Part shown: positions 23,101 to 31,179 of the stretch, in pieces
How the letters are laid out: each line of letters opens with the position of its first letter
Numbering within the stretch: position 1 is the first letter of the stretch
Assembly: GCA_029570375.1 (NCBI GenBank)
Contig: JAKPXB010000044.1
Location: forward strand, 1 to 32,204
DNA length: 32,204 nt
Direction of reading: 5' to 3'
Source of the DNA: Bacillota bacterium
Lineage (GTDB): Bacteria > Bacillota > Clostridia > Saccharofermentanales > DTU023
Translations under genes and position numbers: made by a program
The notes under the pieces: model-generated
Seen by the model: the letters and a program-made list of their open reading frames with translations, nothing else
Database searches by the model: none
What the model was told of the DNA's origin: nothing

Positions 23101-23128
23101 GCGGCCTCTCATGATTGGCCGCTTTTTT
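23101..23128 (+). terminator. Terminator-shaped hairpin oriented against the local genes
   Basis: GCGGCC (23101-23106) and GGCCGC (23117-23122) form a perfect stem followed by TTTTTT on the plus strand. The genes here run on the minus strand, so it would stop antisense transcription heading into glgP. On the minus strand the stem lies just ahead of the ydbC ribosome site, overlapping the end of the 58-residue ORF. Confidence 0.5.
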
Positions 23129-23285
23129 CTTCCGTTTCTAGTAGCGGGAGGCCATCTTCTATTTCCCGTCTGATCTTTGCACACGGATCGTCGGCGTTTT
23201 CCCGGGCGAACAGTGTATTCCAGGTTAACGCAAAAAACGTATTTTGCAAACTGTTGCCGCGGTCTGTCTGATCAAAGCCGTACAT
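23109..23285 (-). CDS. Hypothetical 58-residue protein overlapping the end of glgP
   Basis: The ATG at 23285 lies in the last codons of glgP (14-base overlap), with AAGGG five bases upstream, and reads MYGFDQTDRGNSLQNTFFAL, TWNTLFARENADDPC, IRREIEDGLPLLETEEK. The composition is protein-like and it fills the gap between glgP and ydbC, stopping 31 bases before ydbC. I do not recognise a family. It may be a genuine small coupled gene or a chance ORF. Confidence 0.45.
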   Translation of the reverse strand: MYGFDQTDRGNSLQNTFFALTWNTLFARENADDPCAKIRREIEDGLPLLETEEKSGQS

Positions 23286-25674
23286 AGGGCCCTTCTGCCG
23301 CACGCAGGGTTTCGGGCGCGACCTGCCAGATGTCTCCCGCGTAATCGCGTACGGTGCGGTCGGAACTGAAATTTCCGCTGGAACAGATATTACTCCAGCA
23401 CATTTTCGCCCAGTCGATCTGGTCGCGGTACGCGTCATAGGCGCGGTTTCTTATGTCGCGGTAATCATTGAAATCGCCGAGCACATAGTACGGGTCGGCT
23501 TTCTCGTAGCGTGATCCCTGGAGCAGACGGTTGTAGAGCGCGCGGAACATACCGGTGTTCCCATCCGACAACATCCCGTTGATCAGCGTATCAACCGCGC
23601 GTTTCAGCCCCTCGATGTTCTCGTACTGCCAGTGTGACGTGTAATACCTCTTCGTCTCCGGGAAATCCTTCAGGCGCGGGCCGAACATAAACGCGTTATT
23701 TTCTCCCACCTGATCGAGGATTTCTATATTCGCGCCATCATAAGTCCCGACTGTCAGGGCCCCGTTCATCATAAATTTCATATTTCCCGTGCCGGACGCC
23801 TCCATCCCTACGGTCGAAATCTGCTCTGAAATATCTGCCGCCGGGAAAATGCGCTCGGCCAGCGAGACATTATAGTTGTGCATGAAAATCACACGCATCT
23901 TATGGCTCACATCAAGGTCGTCGTTGACAATCTTTGCGATCTCGTTAATAAACTTAATCGTCGCTTTCGCGAGAAAATAGCCCGGCGCCGCTTTCGCGCC
24001 GAAAATATAAGCGACCGGAGGCGTATCGAGAAGCGGGTTTTCTTTCAGCTTGTAATACCGGTCGAGAATATCGAGGGCATTCATCAGCTGGCGCTTGTAC
24101 TCGTGAAGCCGTTTGATCTGCACATCGAAGATGAAGGACGAATCGATTGCGATCCCCTCGCGCTCGCGGATCAGCTGAGCGAGGCGATCCTTGTTCGCGG
24201 CTTTTATTTCGAGAAGACGGCGCATTTCGTGCGTGTCTTCGCCGACCCCTTTCAATTCGAGCAGGCTGCCCATATCTGTCAGCCATCGGTTGGATCCCGA
24301 AAGCCGCGTCAACATGTCTGAAAGACCGGGGTTGCAGAGATTGAGCCACCGGCGAGGGGTGACACCGTTTGTCTTGTTCTTGAATTTGGACGGCCACCAG
24401 CGGTAGTACGGATGAAAGACTTCCTGTTTCAATATCTCACTGTGGATTTTCGCCACACCGTTGACGGATTGGCAGGCATAGACCGCGAGGAGCGCCATAT
24501 GCACCTGATTGTTGTGCACCGGCGCGAGCTCATCAATCTCCTGTTCATTGAACCCTTGCAGGAAGGCTTCCTCCCTGAACTGCTTGTCAATTTTCCCGAT
24601 GATGGCGAGTATCCGCGGGAACAGGAAACGGAATATTTCGATGTCCCATTTCTCGAGCGCTTCCTGCATGATCGTGTGGTTCGTAAACGCGAATACCTTT
24701 TTCACGATCTCCCACGCCTCGGTCCAGCTCTGCTGGTTCTCGTCGATCAGAAGGCGCATGAGTTCCGGAATCGCGAGAACGGGATGCGTGTCATTCAACT
24801 GAATGACATTCTCTTCGGCAAATCGGGAAAAATCGTAGCCGTTCCGTTCGCGGTGTTTCCGGACAATGGTTTGAAGCGATGCGGAGACGAAGAAATATTG
24901 CTGGCGCACGCGGAGAACTTTCCCGTCGTATGATGTATCGTTCGGGTAGAGGACACGGCAGATATCCTTGACGCGGTTGCGCATGATGACAGCGTCGTCA
25001 AACCGCTGCGAATTGAATAGGTTGAAATCGAATTCCTCGGCGGGTTCGGCTTGCCACAGGCGGATTGTGTTGACATTCCGCGTATTCCAGCCGGTGATCG
25101 GCAGATCCCAAGGAACGGCGAACACGTCCATATCCTGATAGTGCACGAGGACTTTATCTTCGCGGCGTGTCACTAAAAACGGATACGGGAGTTCCATCCA
25201 CGCGTCGGGGTATTCTTTCTGGTGGCCGTGTTCGATCTCTTGACGGAAAAGCCCGTAGCGGTAAAGAATGCCGTGCCCGATGACGGGCAGGTTCATCGTC
25301 GCCGAAGAGTCCAGAAAGCACGCCGCGAGACGCCCCAGTCCGCCATTGCCGAGTGCGGGGTCCGTCTCTTCGTTTATGACCTTGTCAAAATCGAAACCGG
25401 CTTCTTCGACGAGTTCCCGGATATCGTCGAGAAGATTCCGGTTGATCAGATTGTTGAGAAGGCTTCTCCCGACAAGAAATTCAGCGGAGAAATAATGGAC
25501 GGTTCGCCCTTCCCGGTAAATCTCCCTGGTCGCCTCCCAGTCCGGCCCGATGGTCTCCATCACAGCGCGCGAAACGGCAGTCCAGTATTCGTGTTCACTG
25601 GCATGGGCAACGCTCTTGCCGAATTCGGCGTACAAAAAAGACTCTATATTCTCCGCTAACCGTTTCTTGTTCAT
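23272..25674 (-). CDS. glgP: Glycogen/starch/maltodextrin phosphorylase
   Basis: This 800-residue GT35 enzyme releases glucose-1-phosphate from alpha-1,4-glucans. Motifs are TVHYFSAEFLVGRSLLNNL, DPALGNGGLGRLAACFLDS, GHGILYRYGLF, QLNDTHPVLAIPELMR, KFKNKTNGVTPRRWL, DVQIKRLHEYKRQLMN, and the PLP-lysine segment EASGTGNMKFMMNGALTVGT, with Lys633 as the PLP Schiff-base residue. The ATG at 25674 has GAGG five bases upstream. The promoter at 25721-25729 is close. No other glycogen gene is in the window, so the physiological glucan is unknown. Confidence 0.97.
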   Translation of the reverse strand: MNKKRLAENIESFLYAEFGKSVAHASEHEYWTAVSRAVMETIGPDWEATREIYREGRTVHYFSAEFLVGRSLLNNLINRNLLDDIRELVEEAGFDFDKVINEETDPALGNGGLGRLAACFLDSSATMNLPVIGHGILYRYGLFRQEIEHGHQKEYPDAWMELPYPFLVTRREDKVLVHYQDMDVFAVPWDLPITGWNTRNVNTIRLWQAEPAEEFDFNLFNSQRFDDAVIMRNRVKDICRVLYPNDTSYDGKVLRVRQQYFFVSASLQTIVRKHRERNGYDFSRFAEENVIQLNDTHPVLAIPELMRLLIDENQQSWTEAWEIVKKVFAFTNHTIMQEALEKWDIEIFRFLFPRILAIIGKIDKQFREEAFLQGFNEQEIDELAPVHNNQVHMALLAVYACQSVNGVAKIHSEILKQEVFHPYYRWWPSKFKNKTNGVTPRRWLNLCNPGLSDMLTRLSGSNRWLTDMGSLLELKGVGEDTHEMRRLLEIKAANKDRLAQLIREREGIAIDSSFIFDVQIKRLHEYKRQLMNALDILDRYYKLKENPLLDTPPVAYIFGAKAAPGYFLAKATIKFINEIAKIVNDDLDVSHKMRVIFMHNYNVSLAERIFPAADISEQISTVGMEASGTGNMKFMMNGALTVGTYDGANIEILDQVGENNAFMFGPRLKDFPETKRYYTSHWQYENIEGLKRAVDTLINGMLSDGNTGMFRALYNRLLQGSRYEKADPYYVLGDFNDYRDIRNRAYDAYRDQIDWAKMCWSNICSSGNFSSDRTVRDYAGDIWQVAPETLRAAEGPYVRL

Positions 25675-25720
25675 GTATACCTCGCAGGAATCTCAACCCA
25701 TATGGTCAAAACCGAAAGAC

Positions 25721-25729
25721 ATTATATCA
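25721..25729 (-). promoter_or_regulatory. Extended -10 promoter of glgP
   Basis: On the minus strand TGATATAAT combines the TGn extension with a perfect TATAAT. The -35 (TGAACC at 17 bases) is poor, as is usual for extended -10 promoters. Transcription would begin about 40 bases before the ATG at 25674. Confidence 0.65.
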
Positions 25730-25878
25730 GATGTTTGGAAGAAGGTTCAGGAACGTCGGCAAGAGAACCGCGCAAGCGGAAATGCCTATTTGACAGTTGC
25801 CGGCCGCTGTTCTCCCATTCCCTGTCCGCTCACGGATGAAGACATCGGTACATTGATCCCGGGAGCTGACGAGAGACT

Positions 25879-26466
25879 TTGTGCGAGTATACGGAAATAG
25901 CGGCGGTCACCGCGCATGTCGGCCGTTTCGCGGTCATGGCGCGCATGTCGTACCTCGACGTCCGTTTCAGAACCGTTCTTGACCGCGACCTCGCGTGGCT
26001 GGCGTTCTTCAACACGCTTCCGCTGCTCTTCTATCCGGCGGCCATGGACGCGCTCCCTCCGATTAATCAAATCCCCGGCTGCGGGATCCCTGCCTGGCTT
26101 TCGCCGTTGACCGTTTCCGCGCCGCTCTGGCTCTTACAGATTATTTCGCTCGCCGCGTCAGCCTGCGGGGCATTGTTCCTGTTCCTCACGTCTCTTATCC
26201 TGAAGTGTTTCTCGTCGAAGGAGTACATTGGCGCGGGAGACATCCTCTTTGTCCTGGCGGCGGGCTTCGGAAGCAGCGGACGCGCTTCGCTGAGGATGGT
26301 TCTGCTCGCTTTTGTGTTGGCGTTCCCCGCCTCTCTGATTATGAAAGCCGCGCGGTCAGTCCGCTGTGCGGACGGCGGGATCGCTTTTATCCCTTTTCTG
26401 TCTCTCGCCTCCTTTCTCGTCAGAGCCTTCCCGGAGGCGTCTGTCTGGTCGGGGTTTCCCTTCTGA
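25879..26466 (+). CDS. Prepilin-peptidase-like (A24 family) membrane protein
   Basis: The 195-residue protein has several hydrophobic helices and the two aspartate sites of A24 aspartic peptidases. Asp27 is in MSYLDVRFRTVLD, matching the YxDxRxRxIPN pattern, and Asp121 is in the GxGD motif (SSKEYIGAGDILFVLAAGFG). It lacks the N-terminal methyltransferase domain of full PilD, like TadV/CpaA-type peptidases. The TTG at 25879 is the longest start; ATG 25936 or 25945 is also possible and none has a strong ribosome site. No pilin or secretion ATPase gene is nearby, so its substrate is unknown. Confidence 0.7.
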   Translation: MCEYTEIAAVTAHVGRFAVMARMSYLDVRFRTVLDRDLAWLAFFNTLPLLFYPAAMDALPPINQIPGCGIPAWLSPLTVSAPLWLLQIISLAASACGALFLFLTSLILKCFSSKEYIGAGDILFVLAAGFGSSGRASLRMVLLAFVLAFPASLIMKAARSVRCADGGIAFIPFLSLASFLVRAFPEASVWSGFPF

Positions 26467-26507
26467 GATGCCGCAGACGGCATTCTCCACGGTGAACACA
26501 GTCGTGT

Positions 26508-26519
26508 TAAACTGAACGC
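26508..26519 (+). promoter_or_regulatory. -10 element next to the start codon (possible leaderless transcript)
   Basis: TGTTAAACT (TG at 26505, TAAACT 26508-26513) ends six bases before the ATG at 26520. Transcription would then start at or near the A of ATG. No ribosome site is present between them. Confidence 0.4.
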
Positions 26520-27659
26520 ATGAGTGAAGTAACGAAAAAGAGAGCCCTCCCGACGGAAAAAAGAAAGACGCTGCCGGCTATCCCCGCGAAGGCGGCGGGG
26601 CCACCCTCCAATAGTGAGAACAGCACGGCCGCCGCGCACGAAACGGCCGCGCTCGCAGTCATCGACACGCGAGCGGAGAGAAAGAGCAGACTTTTGCAGG
26701 AAACGAAGCGCCTTGTCCCGATGGCCGCACTTGCCGCGGCTGTCTTTACAGTGCTGTCGCTGGCCTGTTTTTTACTCGAGCGGGCACACATATGGCAGAT
26801 CTCCCTTGCTTACGAGGCAAGCATTGAATCGTACGCGCTGCGGTCTATCCTTTATCTCGGCCTCATCCCGCTTGCCACAATCTCAGCGATGGTCGCTGTC
26901 TTCAGGCCTTCCGCGGATTACGTTCTCGGGTTTGCGCCTGATTATTCAATCTGGTTTTCCGCTCCGCTGACGGGATTTCTGATAGGTTCTCTTATCTGGT
27001 GCGCGGCGCGGTTCCTGGCGACGTTTAACACAGCCGCTGACCGCCTGCTCGCGACACCCGCCATCTGGGAGATCGGCATTTTTCATATCGGGAAGACACC
27101 GCTCAGCACGGTTGTCACGCTCCTGGTCTCCGTTCTGCTTCCGGCGGCCTCTCTTGAGCTCCTCGCGCGCGGACTCGTCCAGCCGGCGATCACAAGCCGC
27201 GCTTATCCGGCGATCGCCGGTGTAATCACCTCCGTCCTTTACGCGCTCTCATTCTTCGACAAAGGCGGTCTTATTATCCTGATCTTCTGGGGTGTTCTCG
27301 CGTTCTGGGTCCGCCTGATGACAAATTCCCTCTTCGCTTCCGCGCTCACGTCCGCTTCTTACGCGCTGGCGATGCTTTTCGCACGCTCAATATCCGCTTC
27401 CATCAGTCAGCTGCTTTTCCGGATGCCTTTGATCGAGACTTCGAAGCTGCGCGTGTTTCTTGTCATGTGCAGCCTCATTCTTGTCGTATTACTGCTGATC
27501 CCGCTGTCGTTCATCCATGACGAGGGAAGACGGCTCCGCGCGGGTAAAAAGCCGCGGGGCTCACGGGAGAAAGAAACACAGGAATCCGCGCACTACGTGC
27601 TGTGGGCGGTCATCTGTTTCTGTATCGGCGTCTTCACGGTGCTCCTGTTTTTCAACTGA
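26520..27659 (+). CDS. Polytopic membrane protein, degenerate CPBP (CAAX protease/bacteriocin-processing-like) family
   Basis: The 379-residue protein has a basic, Pro/Ala-rich cytoplasmic N-terminus of about 65 residues and eight or so membrane helices. The segment LLPAASLELLARGLVQPAIT followed by YPAIAGVITSVLYALSFFD resembles the CPBP motifs EExxxRG and FxxxH. Here the first Glu is Leu212, Glu213 and Arg217 remain, and the His position is hydrophobic, so intramembrane peptidase activity is doubtful. The C-terminal half (FWGVLAFWVRLMTNSLFASA) also fits CPBP topology. It starts 53 bases after the prepilin-peptidase-like gene. The family call is moderate. Confidence 0.65.
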   Translation: MSEVTKKRALPTEKRKTLPAIPAKAAGPPSNSENSTAAAHETAALAVIDTRAERKSRLLQETKRLVPMAALAAAVFTVLSLACFLLERAHIWQISLAYEASIESYALRSILYLGLIPLATISAMVAVFRPSADYVLGFAPDYSIWFSAPLTGFLIGSLIWCAARFLATFNTAADRLLATPAIWEIGIFHIGKTPLSTVVTLLVSVLLPAASLELLARGLVQPAITSRAYPAIAGVITSVLYALSFFDKGGLIILIFWGVLAFWVRLMTNSLFASALTSASYALAMLFARSISASISQLLFRMPLIETSKLRVFLVMCSLILVVLLLIPLSFIHDEGRRLRAGKKPRGSREKETQESAHYVLWAVICFCIGVFTVLLFFN

Positions 27660-27660
27660 A

Positions 27661-27683
27661 AAATCCGGCGGTCTGCCGGATTT
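27661..27683. terminator. Bidirectional terminator between the CPBP-like gene and mltG
   Basis: AAATCCGGC (27661-27669) and GCCGGATTT (27675-27683) form a perfect 9-bp stem with a 5-base loop, immediately after the plus-strand stop (27657-27659). On the minus strand it is followed by TTTTTCAG, on the plus strand by CCGTTTG. Confidence 0.75.
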
Positions 27684-27737
27684 CCGTTTGCCGCGAAGCA
27701 GCCTCGTTACTCGTGTCCCAAAGCCGGCGTCCCACGG

Positions 27738-28877
27738 TCAGTTTCCGTTCTGTCTGTACCGCGCCGCCTTCTCCTCGTGCTCCTGAAGCGTCTTGGAGAA
27801 ATCGCTCGTCCCTCTGCCTGTCGCGACGAAATAGAGAAAATCGTCCGCTCCCGACCATGTGCGTTCAGTGGCCGGCCAGAGGACGGCTTCGATCGCAATC
27901 GTTCCGGGGGAATTGATTGGCCCGGGGGGCAGTCCGCCATGGCTGTATGTGTTGTATTCATTAGACTGATATCGGTTCAGGTCGTCATTGAGAATCCATA
28001 AGACCGGCTTCTTTCCGTCTTCAGAGCGAAGGTAGTTGATCGTCGCGCACGACTGCAGGGGCATATCCCGGTCCATGCGGTTCAAAAACACTTTGGCCAC
28101 CTTGGGCATCTCCTCGATTGCGCCTTCCATCTGGACGATGGAGGCAAGTGTGAAGACGTCTTCGAGGGTCATGTTGAGTTTCGCCGCGCGTTCGTAATAA
28201 CCGCCTAGCTTGATATGGCGTTCCGTATTGTTGAGGATAATCCTGAGAATCTGCTGTTCCGTGGCGTTGATATCGAATTGGTACGTGTCAGGCCAGAGGT
28301 AGCCCTGCAGCAGCCATTCGCGCCCCGGCGACGCTTTAATCAGGGGGACAAAAGAGTAATCGGTAAAAAGATACGGGCGCCGCACCATCGCGTCGAGAAG
28401 GTCTGGATTGAAGCGCATGCCCGCGTCCAGCATCTTCTTCTTCATCTGGTTGTATGTCATACCCTCATAAAAAGTAATCGTGACCGGATCAGGCTTGTTT
28501 GTCAGGACGACCATGATCTCGTCATAGCTCATCTCGGGGAGTAGGTAATGCGTTCCGTACTGGTAATGTCCGTCAAAACCGTTGAACTTCGAGAGAACCT
28601 CAAAAGCCATCGTGTTGTTGATAAGTCCTTTTTCCTTGAGCATTTTCGCGATGTCTTTCGTGTCAAACTGCTGCCGGACATAGACCTCAACAACTCCCGG
28701 TGTGTCTTTCGTGTAGGGTGAGGAACCGCGCTCGTCAAATTGCTTCTTCAGGCTTTCCAACCGCTTGTCCTGTTCGCGCACATAACGGTAGCCGATATTA
28801 AACCCGACGAGGGCGCAGGCCATCAAGACGATAATCACTAAGAGTATAATAATCGGTTTTGACAGTCGACGAGGCAT
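27738..28877 (-). CDS. mltG: Endolytic peptidoglycan transglycosylase MltG
   Basis: MltG (YceG) cleaves nascent glycan strands and releases them from the membrane. The 379-residue protein has a membrane helix at about residues 8-28 (PIIILLVIIVLMACALVGF), a LysM-like subdomain (VRQQFDTKDIAKMLKEKGLI), and the catalytic domain with QGYLWPDTYQF, TLASIVQMEGAIEEMPKVA, VFLNRMDRDMPLQSCATI, NTYSHGGLPPGPINSPG and FLYFVATGRGTSDFSKT. The usual ASIVEKE reads ASIVQMEG here; one of the two Glu is retained. AGGAGTG precedes the ATG. It has its own extended -10 promoter just after der. Confidence 0.93.
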   Translation of the reverse strand: MPRRLSKPIIILLVIIVLMACALVGFNIGYRYVREQDKRLESLKKQFDERGSSPYTKDTPGVVEVYVRQQFDTKDIAKMLKEKGLINNTMAFEVLSKFNGFDGHYQYGTHYLLPEMSYDEIMVVLTNKPDPVTITFYEGMTYNQMKKKMLDAGMRFNPDLLDAMVRRPYLFTDYSFVPLIKASPGREWLLQGYLWPDTYQFDINATEQQILRIILNNTERHIKLGGYYERAAKLNMTLEDVFTLASIVQMEGAIEEMPKVAKVFLNRMDRDMPLQSCATINYLRSEDGKKPVLWILNDDLNRYQSNEYNTYSHGGLPPGPINSPGTIAIEAVLWPATERTWSGADDFLYFVATGRGTSDFSKTLQEHEEKAARYRQNGN

Positions 28878-28912
28878 ATCACTCCTGAATCAGCATGTAT
28901 TTGATATCCACT

Positions 28913-28921
28913 ATTTTACCA
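28913..28921 (-). promoter_or_regulatory. Extended -10 promoter of mltG
   Basis: On the minus strand TGGTAAAAT lies about 36 bases before the mltG ATG, in the short gap after der. The -35 region is poor. Confidence 0.5.
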
Positions 28922-28938
28922 TGCCGTGCTAAAGGCTT

Positions 28939-30294
28939 CTATCGCTGATCCTCCGGCGTCACGCGCGAAGAGGCGGCATCCCTGGCGGCTTTGCCTTTGA
29001 AAACGAATTGAATAGGCGTACCGAAGAAATCAAAGTTCTCGCGAAGGCGATTCTCTAAATAGCGCTCGTAAGAGAAATGGAGAAGCTTCTTGTCGTTGAT
29101 GAAGAAGACGAATGTCGGCGGCGCGACGGCTCCCTGCGTCGCGTAATAGATGCGCAGATGCCTCCCCTTATTCTGCGGGGTGGGGTGCTGTACAACCGCT
29201 TCGGCGATTACATCGTTCAAGACGCTCGTCCCGACCCGGCGCTGTGATGAGTCGTAAACACGCCGGATCAACGGCCACAGGCGGTGGAGATTGAATCCCG
29301 TTTTGACGGACACGAAAAGAACCGGCGCGTAAGACATAAACTCAAACCGCTGCCTCAGCTGTTTCTCGAATGCCGGAACCGTCGTTTCCCCTTCGACGAG
29401 ATCCCATTTATTGACGAGGAATATGGATGCCTTCCCGCTGTTGTGCGCGAGACCGGCCACTTTCGTGTCCTGTTCCGTAACGCCTTCCGCCGCGTCGATC
29501 ATGATTAAGGTGACATCCGCCTTCTCGACGCTCCGGCGCGAGCGCAGGCCGCTCACATATTCAATCTGGTCGTCGACGCGCGACTTTCGCCGCAGTCCCG
29601 CCGTGTCGAAAATGAGAAAACGTCCGTGCTCATTCTCGATGAAACTGTCTATCGTATCGCGCGTCGTCCCCGGTATGTCGGAGACGATGCTGCGTTCTTC
29701 CCCGACCAGCCGGTTACAGAGTGAAGACTTCCCGGCGTTCGGACGCCCTGCGACCGCGAGCGTAATATAATCGCGCGGCTCCTCCTCATCAGCCAGCGCC
29801 TTCATCGGCGCCGTCACCGCGTCGAGCAGTTCCGTTAAGCCCAGTTTATGTGAGGCTGAGATCGCGAAGGTTTCCGGGAAACCGAGTTCATAAAATGAAT
29901 AGAATTCGGGAGGCTCGGCGCCTGGCCTGTCGATCTTGTTTACCGCCGCGACAACAGGCTTTCCGCTCTTCCGAAGCATATCGGCTATCTTGTACTCAAT
30001 ATCGGAGAGACCCGCGTCGAGCGCGCACAAAAAGCAGATGACATCCGCCATCTCAACCGCTATTTCCACCTGGCTGTGAACGAGTCTCTGCATATTGTCG
30101 TCGGCGAAATCGATTCCTCCCGTATCGATGACGGTGAAATTCATGCCGCTCCAGCTGACTTCACCCATCACGCGGTCGCGCGTTACACCCGGTTCAGGGC
30201 CAACAATCGCGTCGCGACTGCCTGTCAGTGCGTTGAAAAGTGTTGATTTTCCGACGTTGGGCCGGCCTACAATGGCCAGTACGGGTACGCTCAC
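28939..30294 (-). CDS. der: Ribosome biogenesis GTPase Der (EngA)
   Basis: Der is a double-GTPase needed for 50S assembly. The 451-residue protein has two G domains, each with full motifs: GRPNVGKSTLFN, DTGGIDF and NKID in the first; GRPNAGKSSLCN, IFDTAGLRRKSR and NKWDLVEG in the second. A C-terminal KH-like domain follows (TPQNKGRHLRIYYATQGAV, PPTFVFFIND, YERYLENRLRENFDFFGTPI). The GTG start at 30294 has GAGGCGGAG upstream. It lies 81 bases after rpmF and is probably cotranscribed with it. Confidence 0.97.
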   Translation of the reverse strand: MSVPVLAIVGRPNVGKSTLFNALTGSRDAIVGPEPGVTRDRVMGEVSWSGMNFTVIDTGGIDFADDNMQRLVHSQVEIAVEMADVICFLCALDAGLSDIEYKIADMLRKSGKPVVAAVNKIDRPGAEPPEFYSFYELGFPETFAISASHKLGLTELLDAVTAPMKALADEEEPRDYITLAVAGRPNAGKSSLCNRLVGEERSIVSDIPGTTRDTIDSFIENEHGRFLIFDTAGLRRKSRVDDQIEYVSGLRSRRSVEKADVTLIMIDAAEGVTEQDTKVAGLAHNSGKASIFLVNKWDLVEGETTVPAFEKQLRQRFEFMSYAPVLFVSVKTGFNLHRLWPLIRRVYDSSQRRVGTSVLNDVIAEAVVQHPTPQNKGRHLRIYYATQGAVAPPTFVFFINDKKLLHFSYERYLENRLRENFDFFGTPIQFVFKGKAARDAASSRVTPEDQR

Positions 30295-30375
30295 GACTCC
30301 GCCTCTCTTTTCTTAAACGAACAAAAAGCAACGTGCCGCCGGCGCGCTGCTCCTTCGTTCACACTTATGACGCGT

Positions 30376-30561
30376 TTACTTGCTGTCTTCGACAGAAACG
30401 ACTTCGCGTCCGTTGTAATACCCGCATGCCTTGCAGACTACGTGCGGCTTCTTCAGCGCGTGGCACTGCGGGCAGCGTGACAGATAAACCGGATCGATCT
30501 TCCAGTTCGCGCGATGTGTCCGTGATCTCTGTTTCGACCATTTTCTCTTAGGAACAGCCAT
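30376..30561 (-). CDS. rpmF: 50S ribosomal protein L32
   Basis: The 61-residue protein has the L32 opening MAVPKRKWSKQRSRTHRANW and an intact zinc ribbon with four cysteines (Cys30, Cys33, Cys43, Cys46: CPQC...CKAC). A GGGAGGTG site lies eight bases upstream of the ATG. Its promoter sits at the end of the DUF1934 gene. The DUF177/yceD gene that often precedes rpmF is absent; a DUF1934 gene takes its place. Confidence 0.97.
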   Translation of the reverse strand: MAVPKRKWSKQRSRTHRANWKIDPVYLSRCPQCHALKKPHVVCKACGYYNGREVVSVEDSK

Positions 30562-30659
30562 TCTATGTACACCTCCCCCGGGTCAGTATTTCATGTTCTT
30601 CCGCCTCGCCGGAGGCGTCTCGTATCATCTGATAATGCGCCTGACAGCGCACCTTATGT

Positions 30660-30688
30660 ATTATCCTTCACCATCGGCAAACTGTCAA
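30660..30688 (-). promoter_or_regulatory. Strong sigma-A promoter of rpmF-der
   Basis: On the minus strand a perfect TTGACA (30688-30683), exactly 17 bases, then GATAAT (30665-30660). The -35 overlaps the stop of the DUF1934 gene. The leader to the rpmF ATG would be about 90 bases. Confidence 0.85.
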
Positions 30689-31179
30689 ACGTTATTTTTC
30701 GGCCTGCCGTTGTCTGGCGGCAGCGGTTCACTTTCCGGAAGTACCTGCAGGTGCAGCTTCGTACTCATCGCGTGCCGATTGTCAAATCCGAGGGAGTAGC
30801 CGAGTTCGATGTCACCGCCGTCCGCTGTCATCTCTCCCCTCGCCTCGTGCGTCAGAACAGAAAACTTCATCAGACCGTACGGTGTCCTCTTCTGCTCGAT
30901 ACGCTGGTCACCTTTAACAAACTCGATTTCCATTTCGATCTCGCCGGTCCGGCGAAGAACGACATGCCCGTCAGGGAAAAGACTGAGGCGCGTGCGCGTG
31001 CCGCGCATCCCGGTGGCGTCGCTCTCATCGTAAGAGACATTCCAGACCCGGTCCTTTTCCTGATACGACAATTGCCCGTGCGTCATGAGACGGACAGGTT
31101 GAAACTGTTCACCATCCGCCCATTGGCTGCTCGTCAGATTGATGATGGCTTCACGGTTGATATCTGCCGCGGACAGCAC
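30685..31179 (-). CDS. DUF1934 (YwiB-like) protein
   Basis: The 164-residue product matches DUF1934, a calycin-like beta-barrel family of Firmicutes with unknown ligand: GQLSYQEKDRVWNVSYDES, TRTRLSLFPDGHVVLRRTGE, IEMEIEFVKGDQR, TPYGLMKFSVLTHEARGEM and LGYSLGFDN. It begins at GTG 31179 (GGGAG four bases upstream) and overlaps the end of murI by 46 bases in another frame, so it is likely translationally coupled. The substrate or role is not known. Confidence 0.85.
   Translation of the reverse strand: MLSAADINREAIINLTSSQWADGEQFQPVRLMTHGQLSYQEKDRVWNVSYDESDATGMRGTRTRLSLFPDGHVVLRRTGEIEMEIEFVKGDQRIEQKRTPYGLMKFSVLTHEARGEMTADGGDIELGYSLGFDNRHAMSTKLHLQVLPESEPLPPDNGRPKNNV

Noticed and set aside
25673-25900. 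Plus-strand ORF of 75 codons between glgP and the prepilin-peptidase-like gene
   Set aside because: The composition is fairly protein-like, but it has no ribosome site, starts inside the first codons of glgP on the other strand, and covers the glgP promoter. Worth a database search but not supported as a gene.
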